64,000 nucleotides of DNA from Lumnitzera littorea (GCA_024138015.1 JAMXBB010000011.1:30755097-30819096), one strand, 5' to 3'. Numbered from the stretch's first letter, positions 43,080-57,000 are shown. Translations and numbers: made by a program. The notes: a model not told the origin generated them from the letters alone.

Positions 43080-44515
43080 TGCTATTGTAGAGGAGCTCAT
43101 GGTAGGGTCTATGGCGATGCTTATTATTCATTAAAGTAGATCCCGACTGCAACATGGAGTTTCCAAAGCTGGTAAAGAATCCAACTATCCAGTGGGGTCT
43201 CGCGTCCTTTATAGCTAAAAATATCTATTAGATGAATTTGTATTACAACAACCATGTAACATTTTTTTTTAATTAAATTTTACAACGGGAGAGAAGAGAT
43301 AGGAACCCATTCCAACCAAGTGGAAGATTAGTATTCATATTACTAAATTATAATAACCTTAGTACAACTATGTAATGTTGGATCCTAATAATCATCAACT
43401 TCTATTTCAAATGATAAGTTCTATCATTTTGTTTTGTGCCAATATCATATTTTCTTTGAACCATGTTGATTTTTTTTCATAAAGAATGGCTTCAAGAGCT
43501 TTAATCATGAAGTAAAACTCATCAAATCAAAGCTAATCTTCTCCATCAATATTATCAACCTATGAACTTTCACGGGAAAGGTATTTAGAAAATGGAACTT
43601 TGCGACTTGTTAGACAATGACAAACATTTGGCCTTGAAATTTAGTCAATAAGGGAGATTTAATATACCAGCACTAGTCGGCCAATTTTCTTCTATGAATA
43701 ATGTCTCGTTATTTAGTGAAATAATTTATGGTTAAGTCAAGACGGTTTTAACTTAATAGTATGAATATTACTCTTTTAATGGAATAAATTAGATTTAATT
43801 TTTCTCTCGCCTAAAATTATAATATATAGTTGAAAAAAAATTATGGCTAACAAATTATTTTGTTTCAGTATTAGTGCAAACCATCGTTGCACTCAACATA
43901 TTTTATCCATAAAAAAACCACAAGACATAAAACCTTGAACATAATTAACCCAACTGAACTATTGTGATATCAAAAGTGAAAACAACTTAGTAAAGATACG
44001 TGAAACAAAAAATATACACACGGGAATATATTTATCATATTTGAGTTTATATGCAATGAAGCCAAATTGAAGCTTTGATAAATAAATGTAACTTACCGCA
44101 TGCCTGAGATCTATTGGTATCATAAATAATCAACCAGGAAGCTTGAAAATTCTTACGTCTGATTTAGAGAGAGAGAGAGAGAAAAAAAAAAAAAAATCCT
44201 CAATACCTATATTGTTTGTTATATTCATCTAGTATTTCCGGCAAAGATGGAACAAAAAAAGTAATAAAATAAGAAAGATATTGGTTAATAAAATCATATT
44301 TAGTAATCGAAAATATAAATGTGAAGTGTTGGAAATTTTAAAAAGTACCTTTTTAAGGAAAATTTATAACATTATAATCTAATGAGGTAACTCCATGTTT
44401 TTTATTTATCAAAATCTAATATGAAAAACCGTTTTTCATAATAAAATAATAAATCATATCAAAACATATGCATTTGTAGTTGTAACCTAAATATAAATGA
44501 AAACCCTAGGAGCAC
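43080..44515. other. A+T-rich stretch, no gene
   Basis: Nothing supported. A (GA)n/A15 run at 44,166-44,197 is a microsatellite and could be the 3' tail remnant of an unrelated retroposon. Confidence 0.45.
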
Positions 44516-44519
44516 CTCT

Positions 44520-46560
44520 CCTTCTTTGCCGAAGGATGAAGACAGTGACCGACCCTAGAGGAGTCGAAAACGCCTAGCAATAAAAAATGAGGACTTACCA
44601 AAATGACCAGTTTTTGCTGAGAATCCTAGAACTAAAAATGATACGCCAAATAAATTATCTTTTAAAGATATAATCTTAGCGAACGTTTCGGGAGCTTGTG
44701 AAAAATTTGTTTCTTTGTATCATCCCATGAAGGAGAAATGGAACATGACATGGATAATGCTTCGGAAAAGGAGGATCTGTTGAACAAAAACGCAGATCCA
44801 GGAGTTTGTTTTGTGAAGTTCCCAAAGACGGAGAAAGAGGTATTATGTGTGTCATGGAAATATACTTTCATGGCCAAAGTAATGGGTCTGAATCTAGAAT
44901 ATAAATTAATGCATGCAAAAGTTAAAAAAAAATGTGGAGATCTCTCAATAACATTAGAATAATACATGTAGGTTCAGGTATTTAGTTGATCTTGTTAGAT
45001 AACAATATGGATTTTCAATGGGTCATAAAAAATGGACTTTGGTTAATTAATGGCCATTATCTAACGCTAAAAAAATGGTAACTAAACTTTCATTTGGACA
45101 AATGACATTTAATTTGATTGCAGTCTGGGCTCATATTGTGGGGCTATCAGTGGAGTATTACTCATTGTTACAATTCGTCGAATTGGAGAAAAGATTCGGC
45201 CAGTTTTGCAGTATGACTCTTATAGCATAGGTTTTGAAAAATGAAGACTCTCGAGGATCTGCGTCCTGATAGACATTAATACCCTCTGAAACATGCATTA
45301 GTGATAAATGATTTTCACCATCGTATTCAATATAAAGGTATTCCTAGAATATGTGATTTTTGTGGATGTATTAGCCATAATAAATTGAACTATCCAAGTC
45401 AAAAGAGGCTGGAAAAGACCGAGGTGATGATGAATGGGAGAGAAGAAAAGGTAGAGGATGTTAATGAACAGAATAAGGATTCAGAAATTAGTGGAAGTTT
45501 CAAGAAAAAGGTTGAGGAAGTAAATGCTATTCCAAATTAGATTGGAAGTGAAGTCTTGGAGGAAGGAACAATTGACTAGGATTTAATGAAGGATTGTAAT
45601 GGGACTGTGGACAAACTAAATAAGGTTGGGTTTGAAAGTTTTAGTATGGTTAAGAAGGAGACACGTTAGGAAAGAGGTATGGAGATTGGATAAAAGTAGC
45701 AAAAAAAAAAAAAAAAATGATTGCATAGAAGAGAAGAGGGAAAAAGCACACATGTGCTAATATGGGAGTTAATAGTAAGGAGAAAGATTCTAATTCTCTA
45801 GAAAGGAACTTTAAGTATCATTTGGATGTAAATCTAAAAAAAAAAAATGAAATTAAAAAGACACAAAGGGAAAACGTATCTCCAGAAGATATGAAAGTGA
45901 TAATTGGGTTGATAGAAGATATAACTGTCATTGAGAAAAAAATATTGAAAGGGGAATTTTATGCAATCTTTTGGAAATACGTTTTCCAAAAACTTGCAAG
46001 AAAAAATGGTACACATGTTAGAAGTGGAGATCTCCCTTCACCTTCTACATGATGACTCTCATAACCTAAAGCTACACTTTGACCTGAGGATTTAAGAAGT
46101 TCAAATGGAGTTGCTTTGATGATAGGTAGTAGTAGAAGTGTAAGGGATAGTTATGATGTAGACAAAATGGAAAAGAAATTGAGTCCTAAAGATACTATTC
46201 CAACCATCCCTATAAGGAGAGAAGATTTATGGCTAAGGCCAATGAGTAGCGATGATTGTAGCTAAAAGTTCTCTAATGGTAAAAATACCACTAATCCAAT
46301 TAAATTTGAGAGGAGGAGATATCTTGGACATCATGGTGTAGACATGTGAACTAGTAGTGGAGAAAGTTTTTTTGAATGTGGAGATACCAATAGATGTGCA
46401 AAAAGTTCCACTTGCTCTATTGATGATGGAAGAGAAAAAGAATCAAGTTTTGATAACATCTTAGAAGATATAAATGGTAGTTTAGCATACGTTGTTCTGG
46501 CCATGTCATTGGAGAATGGTGATTCACCACTTCTAGTAGAATTGCACAAGGGATAAGTGG
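44520..46560 (+). pseudogene. LINE ORF1 relic
   Basis: SFKDIILANVSGA near 44,660 is the usual opening of plant LINE ORF1. KEVLCVSWKYTFMAKVMGLN (44,840-44,900), then IKNGLWLINGHYLTLKKW (45,027-45,080), AVWAHIVGLSVEYYSLLQF (45,120-45,180) and YKGIPRICDFCGCISHNK (45,332-45,385) are the DUF4283 and CCHC-knuckle segments. The knuckle keeps C-x2-C-x4-H, and its last Cys is Tyr. Lys/Glu-rich tails follow (45,400-46,050). Open pieces: 44,738-44,962, 45,301-45,540, 45,762-46,052. ORF1 protein would coat LINE RNA. Confidence 0.82.
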
Positions 46561-46829
46561 TATAGAATCATAGCTTCAATAGTTATGATATTATATGGAC
46601 ACTTTTTCTTCTAGTATGTAAAGAAACCCCTTTAAAGCTCTTGCCTAGAATGCTTGATGAGTGAATTCGATGGTAGAAAATGAACCATTAGAGATTGGAT
46701 TTAGAAGTATGATCCACAAGTTGTGATCATATCGGGAACCAAGGCCCTGTACAAGTATGGGTGCACTATGGGAGTATTTGGAATGGAACTTCACCCTTCA
46801 TTCCCTTTGTTTCCTAAATTTCCCTCCTT

Positions 46830-47700
46830 ATTGGATTAATCTTGTAAGATCTTGCCTAGCTTCTATTAACTATCAAATTATCCTCAATGGAGCTATGTTA
46901 GAACCTTTTTGGCCAAAATAAGTCTTCATTAATGAGACCCCCTATCACTATAACTTTTTATTCCAACCATGGAAATGCTAAGTAGAATGATTCATGTCAT
47001 GGTGGTTGAAAACCAATAGAAGCCTTTAAGGATTAGAGGAATGAATCTAGACCTATCACACCTATTTTTCGTAGATGATCTTTTGTTGATGGGTGAAGCA
47101 ACAGAGGATAATGCTCAACAAGTAATAGAAATCAAGAATACTTATTGTAATTTGTCGGGCCAGAGGGTTAACTATGAAAAGTCATGCATCTTACTCTCAA
47201 GGAACACTGGTGTGATCTTAAAAATGTAGATTTTGAACATCTTTAGAATAAGATCAAATGCCAATATTGGCAAATACTTGGGTATACTTATCAAAGAAGG
47301 AGGATAAATTACTAGTGGAGATTTAAATTTTATCTTAGAGAAAATAAGAAGGAATTAACTGGTTGGAAGGTAAATTTGTTAATTATGGTAGGGCATAAAT
47401 TATTAGTGACATCTTTTGGAAAGCTTTTCTAATTATTATACATAGGTGTCACCAATTTCAGCGAGCATAACTCAAAAAATTGAAAAGATCCATTGTGACT
47501 TCATATGGAACTGAATGTAAGAAGTAGGGAAGCTGCATTAGATTGGATGGGGAAAGCTAAAAGACTCTAAATATTGTAAAGGATTAGGAATGATGGATAT
47601 TAAAAAGAGAAATAAAGCCAACTTTTCAAAGATTGCATAGCAAGTTAAAAGGAAGAAGGTTCTTTAGACATTTCTCCTATCCTAAAAACATAGACTTGAT
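46830..47700 (+). pseudogene. LINE reverse transcriptase, C-terminal half
   Basis: NYQIILNGAMLEPFWP (46,868-46,915) matches the SxxINGxxxxxFxPxRG motif, then the ETPYHYNFLF region, and LSHLFFVDDLLLMGEA (47,050-47,100), the active-site box with FADD changed to FVDD but both Asp kept. Next are LSGQRVNYEKS and GKYLGILI, standard LINE RT motifs. The longest open piece is 47,041-47,229. Stops and shifts throughout. Confidence 0.85.
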
Positions 47701-47959
47701 CATGGAAGCCAAAGTATCAAACGTGGGTCATAATTCTACAAGGAGTTGAAAAAGACTATTGTTTGGCTAAACAGGAAAGTGTACGCTCTCTTAAAGAATA
47801 GGAAAAGCACCAAATTCTAGCTGGATGCTTGGTTGGAAGGAAGGAACTTAAGAAATTGGCTTTTGGGCCCTCTAAACAAATATGATGATTCTTTGCTAGC
47901 CATATATGTGATAATGAGAATGGATGGAATGAAAATTTCATCTGTTATCCTTTAGATAA

Positions 47960-48330
47960 TGTGATTAGAGGATGACTAGGGAGTATTGTTTGGGATGAGG
48001 ATTTTGAAGTAGAAGATATTAAGAGGTGGTTGTTTGAAGTGGATGGAAAATTAACAACAAAATCTACTTATCTCAAGTTACCCCATAAGGATGGAACACA
48101 GATGGGGGGAGAAAAATGGGATTAGATATGGAAGCTTCAAACAAATCCAATTGTGTAGTTGATGGTTTGGCTTATTTTTCATAATGGTTTGGCTACAAAG
48201 GACAATTTGCAAAAGAGGAGACTTAATTTTCATGGTTGTTTCTTGCTTTGTATTGAAAATGAGGAAATAGTTTAGCATCTCTTTTTGAATTGTAAATGGA
48301 GTAAGCAAGTGTAGAATAGTATTGGTGTCC
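47960..48330 (+). pseudogene. LINE RT-associated zinc-binding domain
   Basis: DIKRWLFEVDGKLTTKSTYLKL, WKLQTNPIV, FHNGLATKDNLQKRRLNF and IVxHLFLNCKWSKQV (48,020-48,310) follow the zf-RVT pattern W-K-L...P-x-V...L-x-T...R...C...H-L-F-x-x-C. The first Cys pair is poorly preserved. The long minus-strand ORF at 48,078-48,461 is a shadow of this region. Confidence 0.78.
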
Positions 48331-48559
48331 ATCTGCAAAATGGGGACTATAATTTTATAGAACTTAAAGCATGGGTAAAGTAGAACTACAAAAGTAATAG
48401 GAAGAATTGGAGAATTATTAAATTGACAAAGTAGCCTATAGTCCTTTTTGCTTTGAAACACATTTGGAAGGAAAGAAATAGTTGCATTCTTAAATGATAG
48501 GAGGAAGAAGGGAATTGTATGGAATGTATTTAGTTAGAAGCCAATAAAAAAGAAATACT

Positions 48560-48965
48560 ATAGATTTGAATTGGAAAGCACCAAATGGAGGTTGGGTAAG
48601 ACTAAATTGTGATGGCATTGTTGTCGAGGGTGGAAGCCAGCTGGAATTGGTGTGGTTTTGTTAATATCATGAAGGAGGAGTTGCATGTAATGCATAGGTA
48701 AGCACGTAGCTTATCTCCACTGGAAGTCAAATTATTGGCTATTAAGGAAGAATTACAAATGGCTCATAGATTAGGCTTTCAAAGAATTGTTTGTTAGGTT
48801 GATTCACACCAATCGGTAGAATGGGTTAGGAACCCAAGAGTAGATATTGATTTATGTCATTTGATTCTCTAAGCAAGTAAGCATTTGGTTAATAGTTTTG
48901 GTGATTTCCTTCTTCTCAAGATGGAACATGAGCGTAATGGTACAGCTAATGTTTAGCCAAACGGG
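48560..48965 (+). pseudogene. LINE RNase H domain
   Basis: WKAPNGGWVRLNCDGIV (48,575-48,625) is the standard start with the first catalytic Asp. The remaining residues are readable only with frame changes: the E of the central helix in the LEVKLLAIKE-like text (48,725-48,760), the VDS motif (48,795-48,805) and ERNGTANV, then AKRAL (48,930-48,975). RNase H at the end of ORF2 is typical of plant L1 elements. Confidence 0.8.
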
Positions 48966-49217
48966 CACTGCAACACTTAGATGAAGTTTTCTTTTATGAT
49001 TATGTTCTTTTATGTTTATCTAAGTACATTTCTAGTTTATATAAGAACTTTAATGAAGCGAAAAGTTTGATGTCTAGGGAGTATTATGCATACATCTCGG
49101 CCATGGGTTAACTTTGGTTTTGTTTGTTTATTTAGACCATGTTGGCTATTGTCTTGAAGTACTATTTATTGTTTTACCAAAAAGAAAAAAAGAAAAAGAA
49201 AACATTTGTTATTGTGG

Positions 49218-49220
<3 letters not shown>

Positions 49221-49267
<47 letters not shown>
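49221..49267. repeat. (TA)n microsatellite
   Basis: About 23 TA dinucleotides after GTGTATA. It lies just past the LINE 3' end and may be the LINE tail or its insertion target. ORFs at 49,114-49,357 with Tyr-Ile repeats are translations of it. Confidence 0.92.
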
Positions 49268-49269
<2 letters not shown>

Positions 49270-49329
49270 TTTAAAGGAACCGAATGTAAGGAGCTCCTCG
49301 ACTCAAACAATAAGACCTGTACATAATCT

Positions 49330-50290
49330 TTCGCCTTTAAAATCAAGAATTTATTGAATGATGGAACATAATATAATATTTACGGGAATATTTGTACGAG
49401 GCATGCTTTCTTTCTTTTACCATGGATAGTAGGAATATTTTTCAGTTGTGCTCCTTTAATGTTTTTAAAGTATAAAGTAATTTTCCATATTTACTACAGT
49501 TTTTTCCTATCCAGTGTTCTAACAATATCTTATTACCATTTCAATTAAAAAAACAAAGCTAGTCTATTAAAAATATACAGTTACTATATGTATCGTTTAC
49601 ATGTGAATTTGAGAAATAATGTTATGGTCAATGTTTGTAATGGGTGAATTTAAATGGTTTCAATAAGAAGCTCTTGATCATAAATTACATTTACTCTTCT
49701 TTTTTGACTCGTTAATTGAATCCTAATGTGAGATTATATGAGCTCTATCAGGTAAATTGTTGCTTCACTTTGGTGTCCAATTCAATACTCAATTTATAAA
49801 TTGAGATAGAGCATGATGCATTATAAATAAGCTTGTGTTTAGTAAAATTTTATGAGAATAATAAACAATTTGACCCATTGATAGGCTTTTTCAAGCATGG
49901 CCCTTAAGCCTAAAACAATCAACTAAAGATCCATGCTAAGCTCACAAGTAAAGGACTTTTTAGTCTTCATTACCTCTCTTTCTCCAATTAGGGCTTTTCA
50001 TTCCTTATACACTGTTACTAACTTAAGCATCAAAGTGGTTGTGCCAAAGTACACTCCAATATTTAATGGCGTGCTTCGTTTTGCAGAAAATTTAAACTAA
50101 GGAATCTCTACTAGTAAATCTATGGAGTGAAGATTACCCATCAATATTGGTGTCGTTTATAGGAAACGTTAGATTCAAATTGATGATTGTTTTGCATTAG
50201 ATTACCAGTTCTTTCACCGATCTTTCTAGATCTAGACTTTTTAAAGCATCGCATATTAATTTTTTTTATCCAAATCTAGGTATATCTTGT
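49330..50290. other. A+T-rich stretch, no gene
   Basis: Nothing recognisable; no repeats shared with the rest of the window that I could see. Confidence 0.5.
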
Positions 50291-51027
50291 AATACCCTAA
50301 GGTTCTAAGCCCCTAAATTTAGGGTATTGAGCAATATTATTTATTTTAGTTCAAACTTCATGATAATACTAGAAAAGTTAGAAGAAGTAATTTGGTAAAG
50401 TCAATTCTCAAAATAAAGTATAGAAAAGGTTTAATTTGATAAAGAATGTATGTTTATTGATAAAGCTAATATTCATAAAAATCTTGAGATTCGAGCTTTG
50501 AGATATAACGAGATTTTAGAGATAGGTTATTTAATTTATAAAAATAATAAATAAAGTGAAATTGTATAAAATATAGTTGTATATATATATAATATACGTC
50601 ATATGTATTAAATATGTATATATATTAATATAAATACATAAAATATAGGTAAAGTAATATAAAAATGGTTATAATTGTTTAAAAAATAACTTGGTGAGTC
50701 ATCAACATGTCTAAGCATGATGTGGTACCATGGGAATAAGCTAAAAACATGAGTCATCACCAAATAAATGGAAAATTTCCATATAGTAAGTGAGACAACA
50801 AGGCTAGTTAGGAAATTGACATGTGGCATGATGATTAAGCAAGCCCACCCAATGAAAATCCTTATAAATAGTAGGACAATACCAATATACAAGATTTAGC
50901 AACTCAAAAACTTGAAGAAACAAATCATAGAAAAGAATTTAGAATTAAATAAAGAATAGAAAAAAATGGCAAAAACTAGGGGTGCATTTGATCATAGTTG
51001 GTTTAGGTGGTTGCTAGAGTACTACTA
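50291..51027 (+). repeat. Tk-2, LTR fragment interrupted by Tk-1
   Basis: Begins TGTAATACCCTAAGG, a typical start for Tekay/Galadriel-like LTRs. It has a TATA box (TTATAAATAGTAGG, 50,861-50,874) and stops where Tk-1 begins. It differs from the Tk-1 LTR over the same relative region, so it is another family. Its downstream part should lie beyond the right window edge if Tk-1 inserted here. The minus ORF 50,608-50,892 is a chance reading. Confidence 0.55.
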
Positions 51028-53981
51028 TTGGATCCTGTAAAAATTAGCTATCAACTAACAACTAGTCAGTTCAGAAACAGTTTGTAAAACTTATGGCGAT
51101 CACATAAGCTGAATAATTTAATCCAAATTTTACAACAAAGTTAGAAATATTTGTAGAAATAACCTTGTAAGTTTTGATTGAAGAAAATAAAATAACTAAA
51201 TAATTAAGTATTATATTTATAGAATAAACGTATTTTATTAGTTATTTATTGAAAACGTGAAAACGAGTTTTGATAATGAACAAACTACTAGAGATAAATT
51301 ATATATGTATAAAAAATCATAAAATAACTTAACTAATATTTATGAGTATTTATTTACATCTACGTATAGGTATAAATACTTGAAATTACTTAAAATATTT
51401 AAAATATATTAAATAATACTAAATAAATCTAGAAAAATTAATAAAAATCTCAAAAAATTATGTAATATGCTAAAAGAAACTAGAAGGAGACGTAGCAAGT
51501 TAACAACTAGGTATGGAAAAAGTAAAGTTAAGTTGGATACATGTAAACATTGGAATTTGAAAAACATGAGAGTACATGTGGCATAAAAAATTCCTAACCG
51601 ACCTCTTGCTCCTATGAATTCTCTACTCCAATCCCTATACTCACTTTATTTTGTATACATTCTAGAAAAATTAAGAGAGTAAAGAAAAAATTTTTGAGAA
51701 AGTTTCCACGTAATTTAGAAAATATAGTGTAATTAGCACTAAGTTAGGGTTCCATGACAATAACAAAACCTAACATGAGACCACCACCACCACTTGGTAG
51801 CAACCACCATGTCAAGAGTTGCTAAGTACCTTTGGGGCGCCGCTAGTGGATAGAACTTAGATCCTTAGTGAGTCTTTGATTTTCCATCTAATTTTTGATA
51901 TTTTATTGAAAATACCAAATCATGTCCAAAAATCATGAATTTTAGCTTTCCAAAGAAATTCTATGTGTAGATTTTGAAAATTGAACAAGTTTAGTCATAT
52001 TTTTAGTATAAATATATGTTCCTTAAGAAATGGCACACGTGCACTAGTTTTTGAGCAAATTCTAAAACCAACAAATGATGTAGTTTCAATCTCAATTTGT
52101 TGAAATTTTAAATTTGAATTTTGGAGAAATTTTGATTTATGCAAGATAATGTGCTATTGGGGTATTTTTGTGAAGGCAACCTAACTAATTAGTATAGACT
52201 ATGTTATAATTAAAATATTAATAAGTTTTAATCAATGAATAGAAATTGAATTGGGGTAAAAATTCATTTTAGCTATATTAAGTGTTAGAATGAAGAAATT
52301 GCACAATTTCTTAATTTAAGGTTAATAAATAATAAAGTGTAGTTATGAGTATGATCATAATATGAGGCTAAAGTTGGAAGTAGAACTTGGATTTTGATCT
52401 TGGATGTAGAAGTGAAATTATATGTAGAGGTTGTGGAAATTTTAGTTAAAGATGGAGCATGTTCTGACTAGAAGCTAATTTAGGAGCAAAATTAGAACTA
52501 AGGTGAATACTAGCAGATTAGGGAGTTGATCATAAACTAAATTAGATACTATATTTATTCGAATTAAAGTTAGTTAAACCTAGTAGAATAGGTTAGAAGA
52601 CATTTATGAGATTTAAGTGTAAAATGAAATTAGAAGATGAATTAGAATCTAATTTAGAGGCTGAATCAAAGATGACATCATAAACTAAATCAAAACTTAG
52701 CTAAAAGCAAGACTAATTATAAGACTAATCACAAGAGACTTAAAACCTAAATAATTAAGTATAGTAAAACCTAGATTAAAGAAAATTGTACGAGTTACAG
52801 AATAAAGCTTATATATAGCAGTTATATGAGTACTAAAACAATCTTTGTATTATAGAGACTATCGGTAAAGGCTTGTTGTGAGTTACACCTTAAGCGAGCA
52901 AACAAGAAGTCTAGGTAAGTTTGAGATCAACATGTAGCTATATTTCAAAGTATTGTATTATAATTCTTGAAGACTTAAGATTATACTTGGACTTGTTTGT
53001 TAGGTAGCTTAATTATAAGCATGCCTATATGTCCTGTTTATGAGTTTGCTGTATGATTTTGGCTAATTGTTTTGGAATGCAATTGTTTAAAATTATGTGT
53101 ATTGGTTGATCACCTTAAACTAGGCTTCACCATATAAGACATGTAATCTTAACTGAACATGCATTGCAACTTATTAGGAGACGTTTAGGGTTCTTTGACC
53201 AAATACTAACCCCTTCAAAAGGGATAACACTAGAGCATAATGGTCCATTCTTCATCGTTTGTTATACTACGTGATAGGAGAGGATGCCTCAACAAAGGTG
53301 AAGGTAGTAGTTTGAAGGTAGTTATGGGAGGAGTGGCATCTTTAGTGCATAAGCCAGGGTTTAATCGTAAGTTATTGAATATGCATAAAACTCCTTAACC
53401 CAAATTAAAGTGAGTGAAATTTCTTTAATCTCACAATGGATTGGATAACGTTCTACGATGACATTTGTTTATTGCATTATATTTAAATAATTGGCCAATA
53501 ACCCTAATTATGCTTGATATATAGTCTTATGTCTTTGTCTTAACTTACCGAGTGGTTGATTGTTTACATCCTTAGAGATGTTTATTAGAGGTGCTAGTTA
53601 GGAAGTAGTATTATAACTACCTTAATGCTAGCGACTGTTAAATCTTAGGGAGTGAGGATATAAAATTGATGATCATTTATACTTTTGAAGTTTCGAGTCT
53701 TATCTTTGAATCTTTTGTTGACAAACTATGTACTACTTAAGTAACATTAGGTTATTAAATCATGTAAACATTACTTAAGATATTTGAATCCTAGTATATG
53801 CATTTGCATACTTCCATAGGCAAATAACATTTTTTAATTTATAAACTATTTACTTTAAAGTGGGTTAGTTGTGGGCACTTTGTATAAATCAGGTCTATGA
53901 TAGCAGCTATAAGGTCAACTTTTATTCTAGAATAGTCTATATGGTAGGACTATTGTAGCTCTATCGCTTCGAGGCCTGACA
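51028..53981 (+). repeat. Tk-1 5' LTR (2,954 bp)
   Basis: A direct copy of 58,926-61,170 and beyond: TTGGATCCTGTAAAAATT against TGGGATCCTACATAAATT at the start, then GTACATGTGGCATAAAA against GTACATGTGGTGTAAAA, and CACCTTAAACTAGGCTTC against the same bases near 61,040. Clear divergence, roughly one change in ten by eye, plus indels. No ORF. Confidence 0.9.
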
Positions 53982-53990
53982 GTTTTAAGT

Positions 53991-54002
53991 TGGTATTAGA
54001 GT
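53991..54002 (+). other. Tk-1 primer binding site
   Basis: TGGTATTAGAGT matches TGGTATCAGAGC (tRNA-iMet) at 10 of 12 bases; both changes are C to T. It lies nine bases after the LTR end. Confidence 0.82.
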
Positions 54003-57000
54003 GTAGTTTTAGTAACCTTGCTTTAAAGCATCACAATTAAAAGAAGTAGATATTATAGGAGCATAGTGAAAGTAGGTAATGATAAGTAGGTACTAAAGGA
54101 TCGTAATTAAATTATAGAATAAAAAGTGATTATAACACTAAACTAAGATAAATATTAATTGATCTTAAATCCATCTATGGGGTCGTATAGAGAATTGATA
54201 GTTAGTTGGAGTAATCTAAGTGAAATGTAGAAGAGTCTCTTATCTAGCAATGAGTAGAGTTGTAAAGATTATTGTTAGAAATGGTTAATTGAGATATGTT
54301 TAAGATTGTGGATGGAATTATTGATAAGTCTATCAATGGGATGGGCTATAGTTGATGAGATTCATTGATATTAACGGAAACTAATTTGAGTCTTTAGTAT
54401 AATATATATATTGTGATAGTTGTTGTTGACTAAAAATGATTAGAAAGTGGGGGATCATAGTTTAGATGATTCTAGTGAGAAACTTTTAGTAAGGGCAAAA
54501 GAGAGACACCTTACCCTATTAGTACGACTCATATTCTGATTAGCATATCATACATTCATAGTCATTACCCTCAAAGGATTAGTGACTGGTTCCTATATTT
54601 TCTTAAATTAATTGGAGTAGGTATACTAATGCCCTAATAGCCAAAAAATCTCACCCTAAACTAGTTGCCTGATGAACTATAGGTGAATTAGTAACCTATA
54701 GAATTCTAAGATGATATTAGCCTAGTGTTCAGTATAAATATGAGATAGTTGTAGTGGAGGGTGAAATAAAGCATAGTGTAGAAGAGAATCCTAAAGAAGA
54801 AGAAACAAATGAAGGGAAATTGTTAGAAGCAGATTCATAGAATGAACTAGAACCTATATTAGAGGCACAATTAGAACCTAATTCATAGGTAGACCTTGTA
54901 CAAAAAGAGAATGTGGCACATGAGATGATAGCTAATAATGGCATTAAGGAGTCTAACAATGATGAGGTCTAGGAAGTAATTACTATCTCTAATATTCCTA
55001 AGGAAGTATAGCTAAGTACTAAATCAATAAATGGAAATAATGATGATTTAACTAGACGATAAATGAGGTGGTGGAATTCTTCTAAGCAAATGGTTGCCAA
55101 ACTAGAATGATTGATATATTATGATAGTTGGTTTTATTTTGTTGGGACATTAGTGTTTGATCCTATGTTGGTTGCTCGTATATGCGAACATCTTGTTGAT
55201 CACTTGACGAAAATTGTTATACTTCTTGATGAATGTACATTCTTTTGGTTATGTGTATTTGCTGTAACATTTTATGTATTTGGTCGCTAGGGTAATAAAT
55301 GAATTGGAGGTGCTTTGGTGATTAATTCTATAAATCCTTTACATATATAGGGATGGTTTCATAATTTGTAACGTTTGATGTAAAATGATGCTATACTCAG
55401 GTTATGAATTTATAAGTCTTTAATCAAATGAATAACAGGTCTAAAACTTACTTTTCTTGAAGTCCATAAGTAGAGGTGAATGACGTAGAATAAGTATACA
55501 ATGAATAGTGGAAATTTATATATATGTTATGGCCGATGGAACAATATCATTATGCAACATCAATGCCTAAAAGTGGGGACTTGTTGATTATTGAATATTA
55601 TAAAAAAACTATATTAGATTATTAGATGAATATATGGCTAAAAGTCTATGTAGGTACCATAAGGATAATAGTAGTGGATTAAGTAACAATTGATGTAGAA
55701 AATGGAAATTTTAGTAAAAAGTTTGGAGAGAATCAGGACGCTCTATGATAAATTTCTTAATACCTTAAGATAAATCTAGATAAGATATACTTTCATCCTT
55801 ACAGGAAGTGAGCTTTATGGGACCATTACTCACTAGCATATCCATTACGATACAATAGTAAGGAATAACAATCTAATATGTTGTTATAGAATAGACTAAA
55901 GAAGATATAAGGTCGTAAGAGGTAAAGTGGAGTATAGATAATTTCCAAGGAGAAGGTAAGCCATTTGAATTTTCTAAGTAACATGGGATCCTAAGACAAG
56001 ATGAATAAGCCACTTTGATTAACAATTTGTTAGTCAAAGAGGGAAAAGCTTTGAACCCTTAGAATTTCATGATATTAAAGATTGATTTATGGTATATTTG
56101 TACTGAAGTTAGCAATATGGCTAAGGAAAAGTTGAGAGATGGGTGATGAAAAGAATGATTACTTAGCAGGTGTTCAGTAGTAAGTTGGAACAAGATATTA
56201 CTATATTGGTGGTTAGACAAAGACAATATAGGAATTGCTTGAGTAAAGGAAGGAAGAATAAATGAGACTGGAAATATGATTGTAAATATATATATATATA
56301 TATACACCTGTCACATATAGTGATAAGTTTGAACTAAGGAAGGAATTGCTTCTTATTAGATTTGGCTTAGTTATGTGCTAGAAGTTGGAAGTTTGTTGTC
56401 TTACCTCTATTAATGAGGTGATGGATAAAGAATACTATGAAAAATAATCATTCAAGACTATAAGCTTAAGGAAGTCGAAAGATAAGTAGTGGTTTCCAAT
56501 TAAGTATAGTCACTCGATCATAGCTGGGTGAACATAGTTGCAAACAAAAGGAGGAAAAGCCAACAATTCTAGTAAACGAATTTACTCAATCTATGTATAG
56601 TTTGAATTTTGTGACAATAATGAAAATATCAAGTATTAAAACAAAGATAATGATATTTCCTCAGATATTGTGTTCAGCTCAAAAGAGAGATATTTAATTA
56701 TAGAGATAGGAATCACAAAATTTATAAAGGTATGATAATGAAATTGGTTGTGAGTCATTAATATTAGAAGAGTAGATGTTCTTCTAAGCATTGTCCACAT
56801 ATAGAGGAGGAATTGGAGATATTAAGGAACCAAGTAATATTAATCTGATCGTTTAGACACTTATCATGGAAAGACATATTGGTTGATGAAAGAAATTGTA
56901 CTAAAAAGATGGAAGAATATTATCATGATGACTATGCAATAACATTAAGAGTTGAAGATAAAATTGTAATAGAACTCTTGAAAGATAAGTATTCATATTT

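Larger units (their letters stand above)
44520..49210 (+). mobile_element. L1-type LINE with RNase H, internally deleted
   Basis: Order on the plus strand: ORF1 (44,520-46,560), remnant of RT (46,830-47,700), RT-associated zinc-binding domain (48,105-48,310), RNase H (48,560-48,965), end near a (TA)n tract. The endonuclease and the first half of RT are missing between about 46,560 and 46,830. Plant L1 elements with this ORF1 type and a C-terminal RNase H are well known. All frames are broken. Length about 4.7 kb against about 6 kb or more for a full copy. Confidence 0.87.

Noticed and set aside
48078..48461. 127-codon minus-strand ORF
   Set aside because: Antisense shadow of the LINE zinc-binding domain, which is recognisable on the plus strand.
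49114..49357. Two ORFs with (Tyr-Ile)n runs
   Set aside because: They translate the (TA)n microsatellite.
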